Shown in pieces: positions 7,785-13,928 of a DNA stretch of 14,270 bases. Position 1 is the stretch's first letter; each line of letters begins with the position of its first letter. The stretch spans positions 1 to 14,270 of the forward strand of contig JAGCUM010000210.1 of assembly GCA_017962865.1 (NCBI GenBank), read 5' to 3'. Position numbers and translations under genes: made by a program. Source of the DNA: Spirochaetales bacterium. Its GTDB lineage: Bacteria > Spirochaetota > Spirochaetia > Sphaerochaetales > Sphaerochaetaceae. Under the pieces are notes generated by a model. It saw nothing but the letters and a program-made list of their open reading frames with translations, did not search any database and was not told the origin of the DNA.

Positions 7785-7805
7785 AATGAAACATTGTTCC
7801 ATTTT
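7783..7805 (+). promoter_or_regulatory. IclR/KdgR-type operator palindrome
   Basis: A 23-bp inverted repeat centred on T7794 has a single mismatched pair (7789/7799) out of eleven. Its core is TGAAACATTGTTCCA (7787-7801), which matches the TGnAACAnTGTTnCA type bound by many IclR-family proteins and closely resembles enterobacterial KdgR boxes. It ends 3 bp before the -35 box. The IclR-family gene at 9558, three genes down in the same unit, is the obvious candidate to bind it. Whether binding represses or activates cannot be told from the sequence. Confidence 0.75.
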
Positions 7806-7808
7806 TCA

Positions 7809-7837
7809 TTGACAGTAGTTTCCCGTTATATTAGAAT
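7809..7837 (+). promoter_or_regulatory. Promoter of the KDG utilisation operon
   Basis: TTGACA (7809-7814, perfect -35) and TAGAAT (7832-7837) are separated by 17 bp. The predicted transcript starts near 7844 and carries GGAGG at 7850-7854, seven bases before the kinase ATG. The IclR-type palindrome lies directly upstream. Confidence 0.8.
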
Positions 7838-7861
7838 GGACATGTAAACGGAGGTCGGATC

Positions 7862-8896
7862 ATGTCCAATAAATACGTCACATTCGGAGAAATCATGCTC
7901 AGACTCAAGTCTCCCGAGCATGAGAGATTCTTCCAGTCACCGCTTCTCGAAGCCACTTTCGGTGGAGGCGAAGCCAACGTCGCAGTGTCTCTGGCTACAT
8001 TCGGAGAGAAAGCTGTTTTTGTTACGGCTTTACCACAGAATGCCATCGGAGAGGCAGCAGTAAGCGAACTAAGACGCCATGGTGTTGATACAAGTGCGAT
8101 ATATATGACCAAAAACGGAAGGGTAGGTATCTACTATCTGGAGACCGGCGCTAACCAGAGGCCCAGCCTTGTCGTCTATGACAGGGAAAACAGCTCGGTT
8201 GCACAGTCAAAGCCTTCCGATTACGACTTTGCTGCAATCATGCAGGGTGCCACATGGTTCCATGTAACGGGAATTACTCCTGCAGTAAGCCAGAGCTGTG
8301 CAGACTGCGCCCTCGGGGCAATGAAGGCGGCAAAGGCTGTAGGAGCAACGGTCTCCATCGACCTGAACTACAGAAAGAAGCTCTGGAAGTATGGAAAGAC
8401 TGCTCCTGAGGTAATGCGCGAACTTACCAAATATGCGGATGTCGTGATTGCAAACGAAGAGGATATCCAGAAGTGCCTGGGTATCGAGCTTGATCAGGAT
8501 GTGACATCGGGAAAGCTGGATAAGGAAGCCTACAAGGTGCTCACCGATAAGGTCAAGGAGCAGTTCCCCAATGTCAGGCAGGTTGCAGTGACTCTGCGTG
8601 AGTCCAAGAGTGCCGACCACAACGGATGGTCTGCAGCTCTCAACGGCAAGACGGGCTTCTATCTTTCCCGCCACTATGAAATCACCGACATCATCGACCG
8701 CGTCGGAGGAGGCGACAGCTTCTCTGCCGGCATCATCTACGGCCTTTCGAACTATGAGGATGAGGAATATGCCCTCAACTTCGCAGTTGCAGCTTCCGCC
8801 CTGAAGCACACCATCCCCGGTGACTTCAACCTTACCAGAAAGAGTGAGGTTGAGGCTCTCTGCAAGGGCGACGGTTCGGGTCGTGTACAAAGGTAA
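7862..8896 (+). CDS. kdgK: 2-keto-3-deoxygluconate kinase (PfkB family)
   Basis: This 344-residue cytoplasmic ribokinase/PfkB-fold sugar kinase phosphorylates 2-keto-3-deoxygluconate with ATP to KDPG. The N-terminal PfkB signature is [12 protein letters not shown] (33-44). The C-terminal signature [12 protein letters not shown] (279-290) carries the anion hole and the catalytic base D285. I-D-L-N-Y-R (166-171) and the late segment T-I-P-G-D-F-N-L (317-324) are typical of bacterial KDG kinases. The adjacent aldolase that uses its product makes the assignment strong. The start has GGAGG seven bases upstream. It is the first gene of the operon, 12 bp before the aldolase. Confidence 0.92.
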   Translation: MSNKYVTFGEIMLRLKSPEHERFFQSPLLEATFGGGEANVAVSLATFGEKAVFVTALPQNAIGEAAVSELRRHGVDTSAIYMTKNGRVGIYYLETGANQRPSLVVYDRENSSVAQSKPSDYDFAAIMQGATWFHVTGITPAVSQSCADCALGAMKAAKAVGATVSIDLNYRKKLWKYGKTAPEVMRELTKYADVVIANEEDIQKCLGIELDQDVTSGKLDKEAYKVLTDKVKEQFPNVRQVAVTLRESKSADHNGWSAALNGKTGFYLSRHYEITDIIDRVGGGDSFSAGIIYGLSNYEDEEYALNFAVAASALKHTIPGDFNLTRKSEVEALCKGDGSGRVQR

Positions 8897-8908
8897 TCAG
8901 AGGTAAAT

Positions 8909-9550
8909 ATGTCAGAGTATAACGATAAGCTTAATGAAGTAATCAGGAGCGTGGGTGTTGTTCCCGTAATCGCACTCAACGATGCCGCCAAGGCCGTTCC
9001 TCTTGCCAAGGCACTGCTTGCAGGAGGAATTCCCTGCATTGAGGTTACCTTCAGAACCGCAGCTGCAGAGGATGCAATCAAGGCAATCCACAAGGAAGTT
9101 CCGGAGATGTACCTGGGAGCAGGAACCGTCATCTCCATCGAACAGGCAGAGAAAGCCGTTGCCTCAGGAGCAAGGTTCATCGTATCCCCCGGTCTGGATG
9201 AAGAGATCGTCAGATGGTGCCAGGACAGGGATATCGCAGTCTTCCCCGGAACCTGCACGGCAACCGAAGTCCAGAGAGCGGTGAAACTCGGCCTTACAAC
9301 GTTGAAGTTCTTCCCTGCAGAGGCTGCCGGCGGAGTCAACATGATCAAGAACCTCTGCGGTCCGTTCCCGCAGGTCAAGTTCATGACCACAGGCGGAATC
9401 AGCATGGCCAACATCGCACAGTATCAGGCCTGCAAGCATGTCGTGGCGGTCGGCGGATCCTGGATGGCCAAGGCCGATGCCATTGATGCCGAGAAATGGG
9501 ACGAAATTACTGCAAAGTGCGCTGAAGCCGTTGCAGCAATGAAGCGCTGA
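8909..9550 (+). CDS. eda: KDPG / 4-hydroxy-2-oxoglutarate aldolase
   Basis: This 213-residue class I aldolase cleaves 2-keto-3-deoxy-6-phosphogluconate to pyruvate and glyceraldehyde-3-phosphate, the last step of the Entner-Doudoroff and uronate routes. Members of the family often also split 4-hydroxy-2-oxoglutarate. The general base E45 (I-P-C-I-E-V-T-F-R-T) and Schiff-base lysine K133 (T-L-K-F-F-P-A-E) fall at the same numbers as in E. coli Eda. G-A-G-T-V (70-74) and the phosphate-binding segment near T-T-G-G-I are also present. AGAGG lies five bases before the ATG. The IclR-family gene follows after 7 bp. Confidence 0.95.
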   Translation: MSEYNDKLNEVIRSVGVVPVIALNDAAKAVPLAKALLAGGIPCIEVTFRTAAAEDAIKAIHKEVPEMYLGAGTVISIEQAEKAVASGARFIVSPGLDEEIVRWCQDRDIAVFPGTCTATEVQRAVKLGLTTLKFFPAEAAGGVNMIKNLCGPFPQVKFMTTGGISMANIAQYQACKHVVAVGGSWMAKADAIDAEKWDEITAKCAEAVAAMKR

Positions 9551-9557
9551 GGTACGG

Positions 9558-10310
9558 ATGGAACTGGGTGCTGCTGCAAGGGCCCTGTACCTTCTGGAGA
9601 CGCTTTCGAGAGTCAGGTCTGCAAACCTTGAAACCCTCTCGCGGGAAGCGGATCTTCCGAAGGCCACGGCACTTCGTCTTCTTACCACACTGGTCGAACA
9701 TGGCTATGTCTCAAGAGACAGCTCTGACCAATATAGCCTTACTCTGAAAATGTTTACAGTCGGTTCAAGGGCATTGGGCAGCGTTGAGCTGCTGGATGTA
9801 GCAAACCCTGTTGCGGGAAGGCTGAGGGACAAGACCGGAGAGACCGTGCACATCGGGATCCTGGAGGAGAACCGTGCAGTCTATGTCCTCAAGAGGGAGA
9901 GCCTGTACACGATCAGGATGAACTCCAGGGTCGGAAGAAGCATTCCACTTCATTGTTCTGCCATCGGAAAGTGCCTTCTGGCATCGATGACCGACGATCA
10001 GATCCGTAAGATAGCTGCAGAGGAAGGCCTCAAGCGTTATACGTCCAGAACCATCTGCAGCGTGGAGGAATTGCTGGGCGAAGTTGCAAAGGTACGTCAG
10101 CAGGGTTATGCTTTCGATGACGGGGAGCACGAGGAAGGAATCTTCTGTGTTGCAGCCCCGATAAAGGACACATACGGAGATACAGTTGCTGCCATGAGCC
10201 TGTCTACTCCGACTTTCAGGTTGGACAGACAGGGGATTGACGCAATAGTTAAAAATGTGTGCGCCAGTTGTAATGAGATATCCACTATAATGGGATATAT
10301 AAACGAATAG
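9558..10310 (+). CDS. IclR-family transcriptional regulator (KdgR-like)
   Basis: This 250-residue regulator has an N-terminal winged helix-turn-helix at about residues 1-62 (recognition helix around P-K-A-T-A-L-R-L-L at 34-42, wing ending Y-S-L) and the C-terminal IclR effector domain at about 75-245, including I-P-L-H-C-S-A-I-G-K (129-138) and D-D-G-E-H-E-E-G-I-F-C-V-A-A-P. IclR proteins bind palindromes as dimers or tetramers, and a small acid or sugar acid alters binding. Here a keto-deoxy sugar acid such as KDG is the natural inducer candidate, because the gene lies inside the KDG operon and an IclR-type palindrome precedes that operon. TGAGG lies just upstream of the ATG and overlaps the aldolase stop. 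Confidence 0.9.
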   Translation: MELGAAARALYLLETLSRVRSANLETLSREADLPKATALRLLTTLVEHGYVSRDSSDQYSLTLKMFTVGSRALGSVELLDVANPVAGRLRDKTGETVHIGILEENRAVYVLKRESLYTIRMNSRVGRSIPLHCSAIGKCLLASMTDDQIRKIAAEEGLKRYTSRTICSVEELLGEVAKVRQQGYAFDDGEHEEGIFCVAAPIKDTYGDTVAAMSLSTPTFRLDRQGIDAIVKNVCASCNEISTIMGYINE

Positions 10311-10328
10311 AAAGGAGTGAAATAAGCT

Positions 10329-11141
10329 ATGAATAATTATCTTGACGAACAGTTTTCCTTAAAAGGAAGTTTAGCTTGGATTACAGGCGCTGTTTATGGA
10401 ATCGGATTTGCAATTGCCACAGCTTTTGCCAAGGCTGGTTGCAGCATCGCAGTCAACACAAACAATCCCGAGCAGCTTGAGAAGGGCCTTCAGGCTTACA
10501 AGGATGCAGGAATTACGGATGTCAGAGGATATCTGAGCGACGTAACCAAAGAGGATGAGGTCAAGGCAACCGTTGCAGCCATCGAGAAGGATTTCGGCAG
10601 AAAGATTGATATTCTTGTAAACAACGCAGGTATCATAAAGAGAATCCCCATGATAGAGATGTCCGCCGAGGACTTCAGAAAGGTCATCGACATCGACCTC
10701 AACGGTCCGTTCATCTGTTCCAAGGCAGTCATTCCAGGCATGATTGAGATCGGTCACGGCAAGATCATCAACATCTGCTCGATGATGAGTGAGCTCGGAC
10801 GCGAGACTGTCAGTGCATATGCTGCCGCAAAGGGCGGTCTCAAGATGCTTACCCGCAACATCTGTTCCGAGTACGGTGAGCACAACATCCAGTGCAACGG
10901 AATCGGGCCCGGATACATCGCCACACCGCAGACAGCTCCTCTCAGGGAGAGACAGCCCGATGGTTCAAGGCATCCGTTCGATCAGTTCATCGTTGCCAAG
11001 ACACCTGCAGCAAGATGGGGTACTCCTGAGGACCTTCAGGGACCTGCATTGTTCCTTGCTTCCCATGCAAGTGACTTCGTAAACGGCCACATCCTGTACG
11101 TTGACGGCGGAATCCTTGCCTACATCGGCAAGCAGCCCTGA
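10329..11141 (+). CDS. SDR oxidoreductase, gluconate 5-dehydrogenase / KduD-like
   Basis: This 270-residue classical short-chain dehydrogenase has the Rossmann motif T-G-A-V-Y-G-I-G at 19-26, N-N-A-G at 98-101, and catalytic S151, Y164 and K168 (Y-A-A-A-K). The C-terminal G-P-G-Y-I-A-T-P-Q-T and F-V-N-G-H-I-L-Y-V-D-G-G are typical of sugar-acid dehydrogenases that interconvert 5-keto-gluconate/gluconate or 2,5-diketo-3-deoxygluconate/KDG. Next to KDG kinase and aldolase, the KduD-like reaction feeding KDG is attractive, but gluconate 5-dehydrogenase is equally possible. AAAGGAG lies at 10311-10317. A perfect TATAAT at 10286-10291, with only a poor -35, could provide an extra internal promoter. 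Its first 110 bp are more AT-rich than the rest. Confidence 0.85.
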   Translation: MNNYLDEQFSLKGSLAWITGAVYGIGFAIATAFAKAGCSIAVNTNNPEQLEKGLQAYKDAGITDVRGYLSDVTKEDEVKATVAAIEKDFGRKIDILVNNAGIIKRIPMIEMSAEDFRKVIDIDLNGPFICSKAVIPGMIEIGHGKIINICSMMSELGRETVSAYAAAKGGLKMLTRNICSEYGEHNIQCNGIGPGYIATPQTAPLRERQPDGSRHPFDQFIVAKTPAARWGTPEDLQGPALFLASHASDFVNGHILYVDGGILAYIGKQP

Positions 11142-11160
11142 CATTGATCAGGTTCATAAA

Positions 11161-11222
11161 AAAGCGGTTGCTTTGGTGAATTGAATTGACCCCAATTCAT
11201 TGGAGCAACCGTTTTCTTTTTT
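11161..11222 (+). terminator. Long hairpin terminator after the KDG operon
   Basis: The plus-strand RNA can form a continuous 23-bp stem, 11161-11183 with 11193-11215, with a 9-base loop. Four consecutive G-U pairs sit in the middle (11173-11176 with 11200-11203). A T-rich tract follows to 11222. It starts 19 bp after the SDR stop. Because G-U pairs become A-C on the other strand, it is stronger for plus-strand transcripts. Confidence 0.85.
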
Positions 11223-11238
11223 GAGATTCAGATATGAA

Positions 11239-11421
11239 TCAGATCGAGACATCACCGTCAGTACAGTGAACCTTGCAGTATACGTTGACACCATCGCTCC
11301 ACTTTGTGGTCTTATATACTGCTGCCCACTGGGCAATTGTTCCGCCGAATGTAATGCCGTTGAGGTGATAGTGTGACAGGGGCCCTTCGCTTTTCGGCTG
11401 TAATTGACAATTAATCTTGCA
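11239..11421 (-). pseudogene. C-terminal remnant of a BspA-like leucine-rich-repeat surface protein
   Basis: Reading the minus strand in the frame that ends at the stop at 11241-11239 gives about 61 codons. They contain G-I-T-F-G-G-T-I-A-Q-W, then W-S-D-G-V-N-V-Y, then V-H-C-T-D-G-D-V-S-I before the stop. This is the pattern of the last repeat of BspA-like LRR proteins (an x-F-x-G-T-x-x-Q-W motif, then V-x-C-x-D-G-D near the C-terminus). The frame is closed upstream by TAG at 11424-11422, has no ATG, and lacks the rest of the protein. I read it as a decayed 3' fragment left by deletion or recombination. The family call rests on motif recall, so moderate confidence. Confidence 0.55.
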
Positions 11422-11433
11422 CTATGCTACTTT
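11404..11433 (+). promoter_or_regulatory. Likely promoter of tRNA-Leu
   Basis: A perfect TTGACA at 11404-11409 is followed after 18 bp by TACTTT at 11428-11433, a weaker -10. Transcription would start around 11440, about 12 bases before the mature tRNA. The promoter overlaps the inner end of the BspA-like remnant. Confidence 0.5.
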
Positions 11434-11451
11434 AATCAAGTCATTTGACAA

Positions 11452-11534
11452 GCCGGAGTGGCGGAATGGTAGACGCGCTAGACTCAAAATCTTGTGTCCG
11501 CAAGGGCGTTCGGGTTCGAGTCCCGTCTCCGGCA
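11452..11534 (+). tRNA. tRNA-Leu(CAA)
   Basis: This is an 83-nt class II tRNA. The acceptor arms GCCGGAG (11452-11458) and CTCCGGC (11527-11533) pair fully, the discriminator is A11534, and no CCA is encoded. The anticodon loop CTCAAAA (11483-11489) gives anticodon CAA at 11485-11487, reading UUG. The long variable arm GTCC-GCAA-GGGC and the T loop TTCGAGT are present. Oddities are T-T oppositions in the anticodon stem (second pair) and at the outer pair of the T stem. Both are tolerable, but they make the fold slightly weaker than usual. A promoter lies upstream and a hairpin immediately downstream. Confidence 0.95.
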
Positions 11535-11574
11535 AACACGACAGGACAGGTGAAAGCCTGTCCTGTTTGTGTTT
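11534..11574 (+). terminator. Hairpin directly after tRNA-Leu
   Basis: ACAGGACAGG (11541-11550) pairs with CCTGTCCTGT (11557-11566) around a 6-base loop, and AAACAC (11534-11539) pairs with GTGTTT (11569-11574) outside it. The hairpin begins at the discriminator base, so it fits both termination and a 3'-processing signal. The following T-tract is poor, so termination may be incomplete. Confidence 0.65.
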
Positions 11575-11588
11575 GATAGGATTTCGTA

Positions 11589-11678
11589 GGGACTCGAAGC
11601 TTGGCGGTAGGAAGACGCACTGCGTCTGAAGCCAAGCCGGCCTGACGACGGACAACCGGGAGGAGGAAGGCGAGTCCC
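11589..11678 (+). repeat. Palindromic, tRNA-derived structured element
   Basis: GGGACTCG (11589-11596) is the inverted copy of the tRNA T-arm and pairs with CGAGTCCC (11671-11678). Inside it, GCTTGGC (11599-11605) pairs with GCCAAGC (11631-11637), and AGACGC (11613-11618) pairs with GCGTCT (11622-11627) across a 3-base loop. The segment 11603-11620 also resembles the tRNA D-arm (GGCGG...AGACGC). The nested pairing predicts a compact multi-helix fold on either strand. It carries no sizeable reading frame that looks coding. It could be a repetitive element, a degenerate tRNA copy or a structured RNA. Confidence 0.65.
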
Positions 11679-11722
11679 GTCTCCGGGGTAGGGCGCCGTA
11701 GGGCGCGAGTCCCGTCTCCGGC

Positions 11723-12247
11723 TTACTTCAACATCTCCACTGCATCATCAAATGAAATGCAGTCTGCAAAGACATCGGGCCAGATTTCCTCGTTGTAATA
11801 CCTGTAGGTTATCTCTCCGGTCATGTAGTCGTTGTCGAAGGTTGAATTTGTTCCTTCGGGGATGATTACCTCAAAGCCCCTTTCGAATGCGGACTTTAAC
11901 GTGGCATCTATGCACCAGTTGGTCTGAAGGCCGACAATCATGATCCGCTTGTCGTCAAGGCTGTTCATGTAATTCGTGAATTCCCTGTTGCCGAAGCAGC
12001 TGTTGATTGTCTTGATGAAGACCTTCTCGCCTTTCTGCGGGGCAACCCGGTCATCGATTTCAAAATCCGGATCACCGACGGAGAAACCGCTTCCCGGACC
12101 ATCGTCGTGTTGGAAATAGACCACTTCTGTATTGCTCTTTCTTGCAGCGGCTATCAGTTTTACAATCCGCTCCATGAAGGAATCTGCATTGTAGAGTTCC
12201 TCATCCTCTGTCAAACCTTTCTGAACATCGATTACCAATAGAATCAT
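11723..12247 (-). CDS. Isochorismatase-fold cysteine hydrolase
   Basis: This 174-residue cytoplasmic hydrolase belongs to the isochorismatase/nicotinamidase superfamily. The catalytic triad is visible: D7 in V-I-D-V-Q, K79 in V-F-I-K-T, and the nucleophile C112 in G-L-Q-T-N-W-C-I-D-A-T. Members hydrolyse amides or vinyl ethers (nicotinamide, isochorismate, ureidoacrylate and others). I cannot identify the substrate, and the metal-site D-x-H of nicotinamidases is not evident, so plain nicotinamidase is less likely. GAGGTGG precedes the ATG at 12247 by about six bases. It is the last of four minus-strand genes, 12 bp after the acetyltransferase. Its stop abuts the tRNA-derived repeat, and I see no ordinary terminator beyond that. 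Confidence 0.87.
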   Translation of the reverse strand: MILLVIDVQKGLTEDEELYNADSFMERIVKLIAAARKSNTEVVYFQHDDGPGSGFSVGDPDFEIDDRVAPQKGEKVFIKTINSCFGNREFTNYMNSLDDKRIMIVGLQTNWCIDATLKSAFERGFEVIIPEGTNSTFDNDYMTGEITYRYYNEEIWPDVFADCISFDDAVEMLK

Positions 12248-12259
12248 ATTTCCACCTCT

Positions 12260-12724
12260 TCACAATTCTTTGGCCAGCATGATGGTCTTTTCGTTTCGGG
12301 ATACTTCCGAAAAACCATGCTTCAGGAACATTCCGATAGCAGGGTTGTCGGCCGCAATATCATCGTACAGCATCTTAATTCCGTTTTCCCTTGCCTTAGA
12401 GCATAGCATATCCAATGCCTGGCCGCCGTATCCTTTTCTCCTGAATTTCGCAAGGATTATGACATCTGCAAGGTAGATGCCCAGATCTTCATCGTAATGA
12501 TAGGCTGTTTCGCCGATGATATTGTCACACTCATCCTTGATGTAGCGATAGAAGCGCTTGCCCTCGGTGTCGGCAATCCAATAGTCAAACCATTTGCCCC
12601 AGTCTTCCTCGGGGAAGGGGATTGTTCCTCCCCATGAATGGTTGTAGCTCATCGTTGCCTCATCGGAGAGCATCATCTGTCTGAACCACATGTCCTCGTA
12701 TGCAGGTCTGTAAAATGAAATCAT
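12260..12724 (-). CDS. GNAT-family N-acetyltransferase
   Basis: This 154-residue enzyme of the GNAT superfamily transfers an acetyl group from acetyl-CoA to an amine. The pyrophosphate-binding motif A is at residues 91-102: L-A-K-F-R-R-K-G-Y-G-G-Q, fitting R/Q-x-x-G-x-G/A. The later N-P-A-I-G-M-F-L-K-H-G-F (127-138) is the usual motif B strand and helix. The substrate is unknown. I chose the ATG at 12724 rather than an in-frame ATG at 12796 because GAGGGAG lies directly upstream and the longer form would run into the pseudouridine synthase gene, whose stop is 10 bp away. Confidence 0.87.
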   Translation of the reverse strand: MISFYRPAYEDMWFRQMMLSDEATMSYNHSWGGTIPFPEEDWGKWFDYWIADTEGKRFYRYIKDECDNIIGETAYHYDEDLGIYLADVIILAKFRRKGYGGQALDMLCSKARENGIKMLYDDIAADNPAIGMFLKHGFSEVSRNEKTIMLAKEL

Positions 12725-12734
12725 AGGCACTCCC

Positions 12735-13928
12735 TCAGAAATCTGCATCCAATTCGAAATGCATCCTTTCTCCGGTGATGGGATGATTGAATTCAAGCAC
12801 TCTGGCCTGAAGCATCAGACGCGGTGTTCGCTCATCGGGCGCATTCCCGTAAAGGGCATCTCCGAGTATCGGAGCATTAAGTGCGCTTGCACAGTGCACC
12901 CTGAGCTGGTGGGTTCTGCCAGTTTCCGGGATCAGCTTCAGCCTTGTTACCTTTCTTCCGTTGAGGTTTTCGATGCTCAGACGTTCCCAGTGCGTAGTAG
13001 CTTTCTTTCCGTTTTCAACGTCGACTATCTGATGCGGTCTGTTGTCCACGTCAAGACGGATAGGCAGTTCAATGGTTCCTGACTGCTTTGGAATCAGGCC
13101 CTCGACCAGGGCTTCATATTCCTTATGAACCTTGCGTCCTTCGAAGTCCGCAGACAGCCTGTCGTGGGCAGCCGGGGTCAGGCCCAGGACCATCAGCCCG
13201 CTTGTGGCCTGATCAAGTCGATGGATGCAGGGCTGTTTGATACAGGAAGGGTAGAGGTTCCTGACCCTTGATGCGATGCAATCCTGCTTGTCTTCTCCGC
13301 GCCCCTCGATTGCAAGCATTCCGCTTGGTTTGTTAACCACTACGATGTCATCATCGAGGTAGATGACATCCAGTCCGATTATGGCAGGAAGGATGGGTTT
13401 GCACCTTGAATCGCAGGGAGTATTGAAGCTCTTGTGCGGGAAGCTTCCGCTTCCGTAGAAGAACTCGCAGATGGATAAGGGTTTCTTGTTCAGAGAGTAT
13501 GCATAGCTGAGCAGTTTGGGTGCACAACAATCGCCTGTTCCTGATGGTAAGCTCTCTTTAATTGAAGTTAATGTCCTGACTGAGCCATCAAAGCAATTGA
13601 AACGATAAAGCTCCTGAAGCTCTGCCCAGCACTGTCTGGAGAGCTCCCGGTGGTTGAAGTTTCTCTTTATCAGATGGTCATAGCGCTGCATGACGGAATC
13701 GAACTGAAGGACATCGAAGACAGGCGGGACATAACCGTCGGAGATATAGCTTCCCTCGAGTTCTCCTGAGAAAGCTTTCAGGATTGTTCCGTCGGTACAG
13801 ACAAGTACTCCGAACATGCGTCCGTGACCGCTTTGCATGAGGGCCTTGCCCAAGGGACCTGCGTCCAATTCTTCCATCAGTCTGAGGCATTGGGTTTTGG
13901 CAGGTTCTTGGGGCAGTATTGCTGTCAT
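12735..13928 (-). CDS. RluA-family pseudouridine synthase with N-terminal extension
   Basis: This 397-residue RNA-modifying enzyme isomerises uridine to pseudouridine in rRNA and/or tRNA. The catalytic motif H-R-L-D-Q-A-T-S-G-L is at 236-245 with nucleophile D239. It is preceded by V-V-V-N-K-P-S-G-M (196-204) and followed by G-R-T-H-Q-L-R-V-H near residues 340-350. Residues 1-180 are a long extension without an S4 domain. That extension holds five clustered cysteines (134, 135, 154, 172 and 176) in T-G-D-C-C-A-P-K and C-D-S-R-C, a feature of a distinct RluA subgroup related to the tRNA U32/23S U746 enzymes. The exact target is uncertain. The start overlaps the stop of the MATE gene as ATGA. 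Confidence 0.9.
   Translation of the reverse strand: MTAILPQEPAKTQCLRLMEELDAGPLGKALMQSGHGRMFGVLVCTDGTILKAFSGELEGSYISDGYVPPVFDVLQFDSVMQRYDHLIKRNFNHRELSRQCWAELQELYRFNCFDGSVRTLTSIKESLPSGTGDCCAPKLLSYAYSLNKKPLSICEFFYGSGSFPHKSFNTPCDSRCKPILPAIIGLDVIYLDDDIVVVNKPSGMLAIEGRGEDKQDCIASRVRNLYPSCIKQPCIHRLDQATSGLMVLGLTPAAHDRLSADFEGRKVHKEYEALVEGLIPKQSGTIELPIRLDVDNRPHQIVDVENGKKATTHWERLSIENLNGRKVTRLKLIPETGRTHQLRVHCASALNAPILGDALYGNAPDERTPRLMLQARVLEFNHPITGERMHFELDADF

Larger units (their letters stand above)
11517..11722 (+). repeat. Three direct copies of the tRNA-Leu 3' end
   Basis: CGAGTCCCGTCTCCGG occurs exactly at 11517-11532 (inside the tRNA), 11671-11686 and 11706-11721. The first and third copies also share the next C. 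Copies two and three are separated by a short tandem GTAGGGCGC repeat (11688-11696 and 11698-11706). The last copy ends one base before the stop codon of the isochorismatase-fold gene on the other strand. The arrangement resembles attachment-site duplications left by tRNA-targeting elements or slipped duplications, but no integrase lies in the window. Confidence 0.8.

Noticed and set aside
11422..11655. Open frames across tRNA-Leu and the adjacent repeats
   Set aside because: They read through a tRNA and its hairpin, start without ribosome-binding sites, and their sequence is explained by the RNA gene and repeats.
11517..11722. CRISPR array
   Set aside because: Only three unevenly spaced 16-17 base copies, one of them inside the tRNA; no cas genes or regular spacers.
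12725..12796. 24-codon N-terminal extension of the acetyltransferase
   Set aside because: It runs into the 3' end of the pseudouridine synthase gene, while the ATG at 12724 has its own GAGGGAG.
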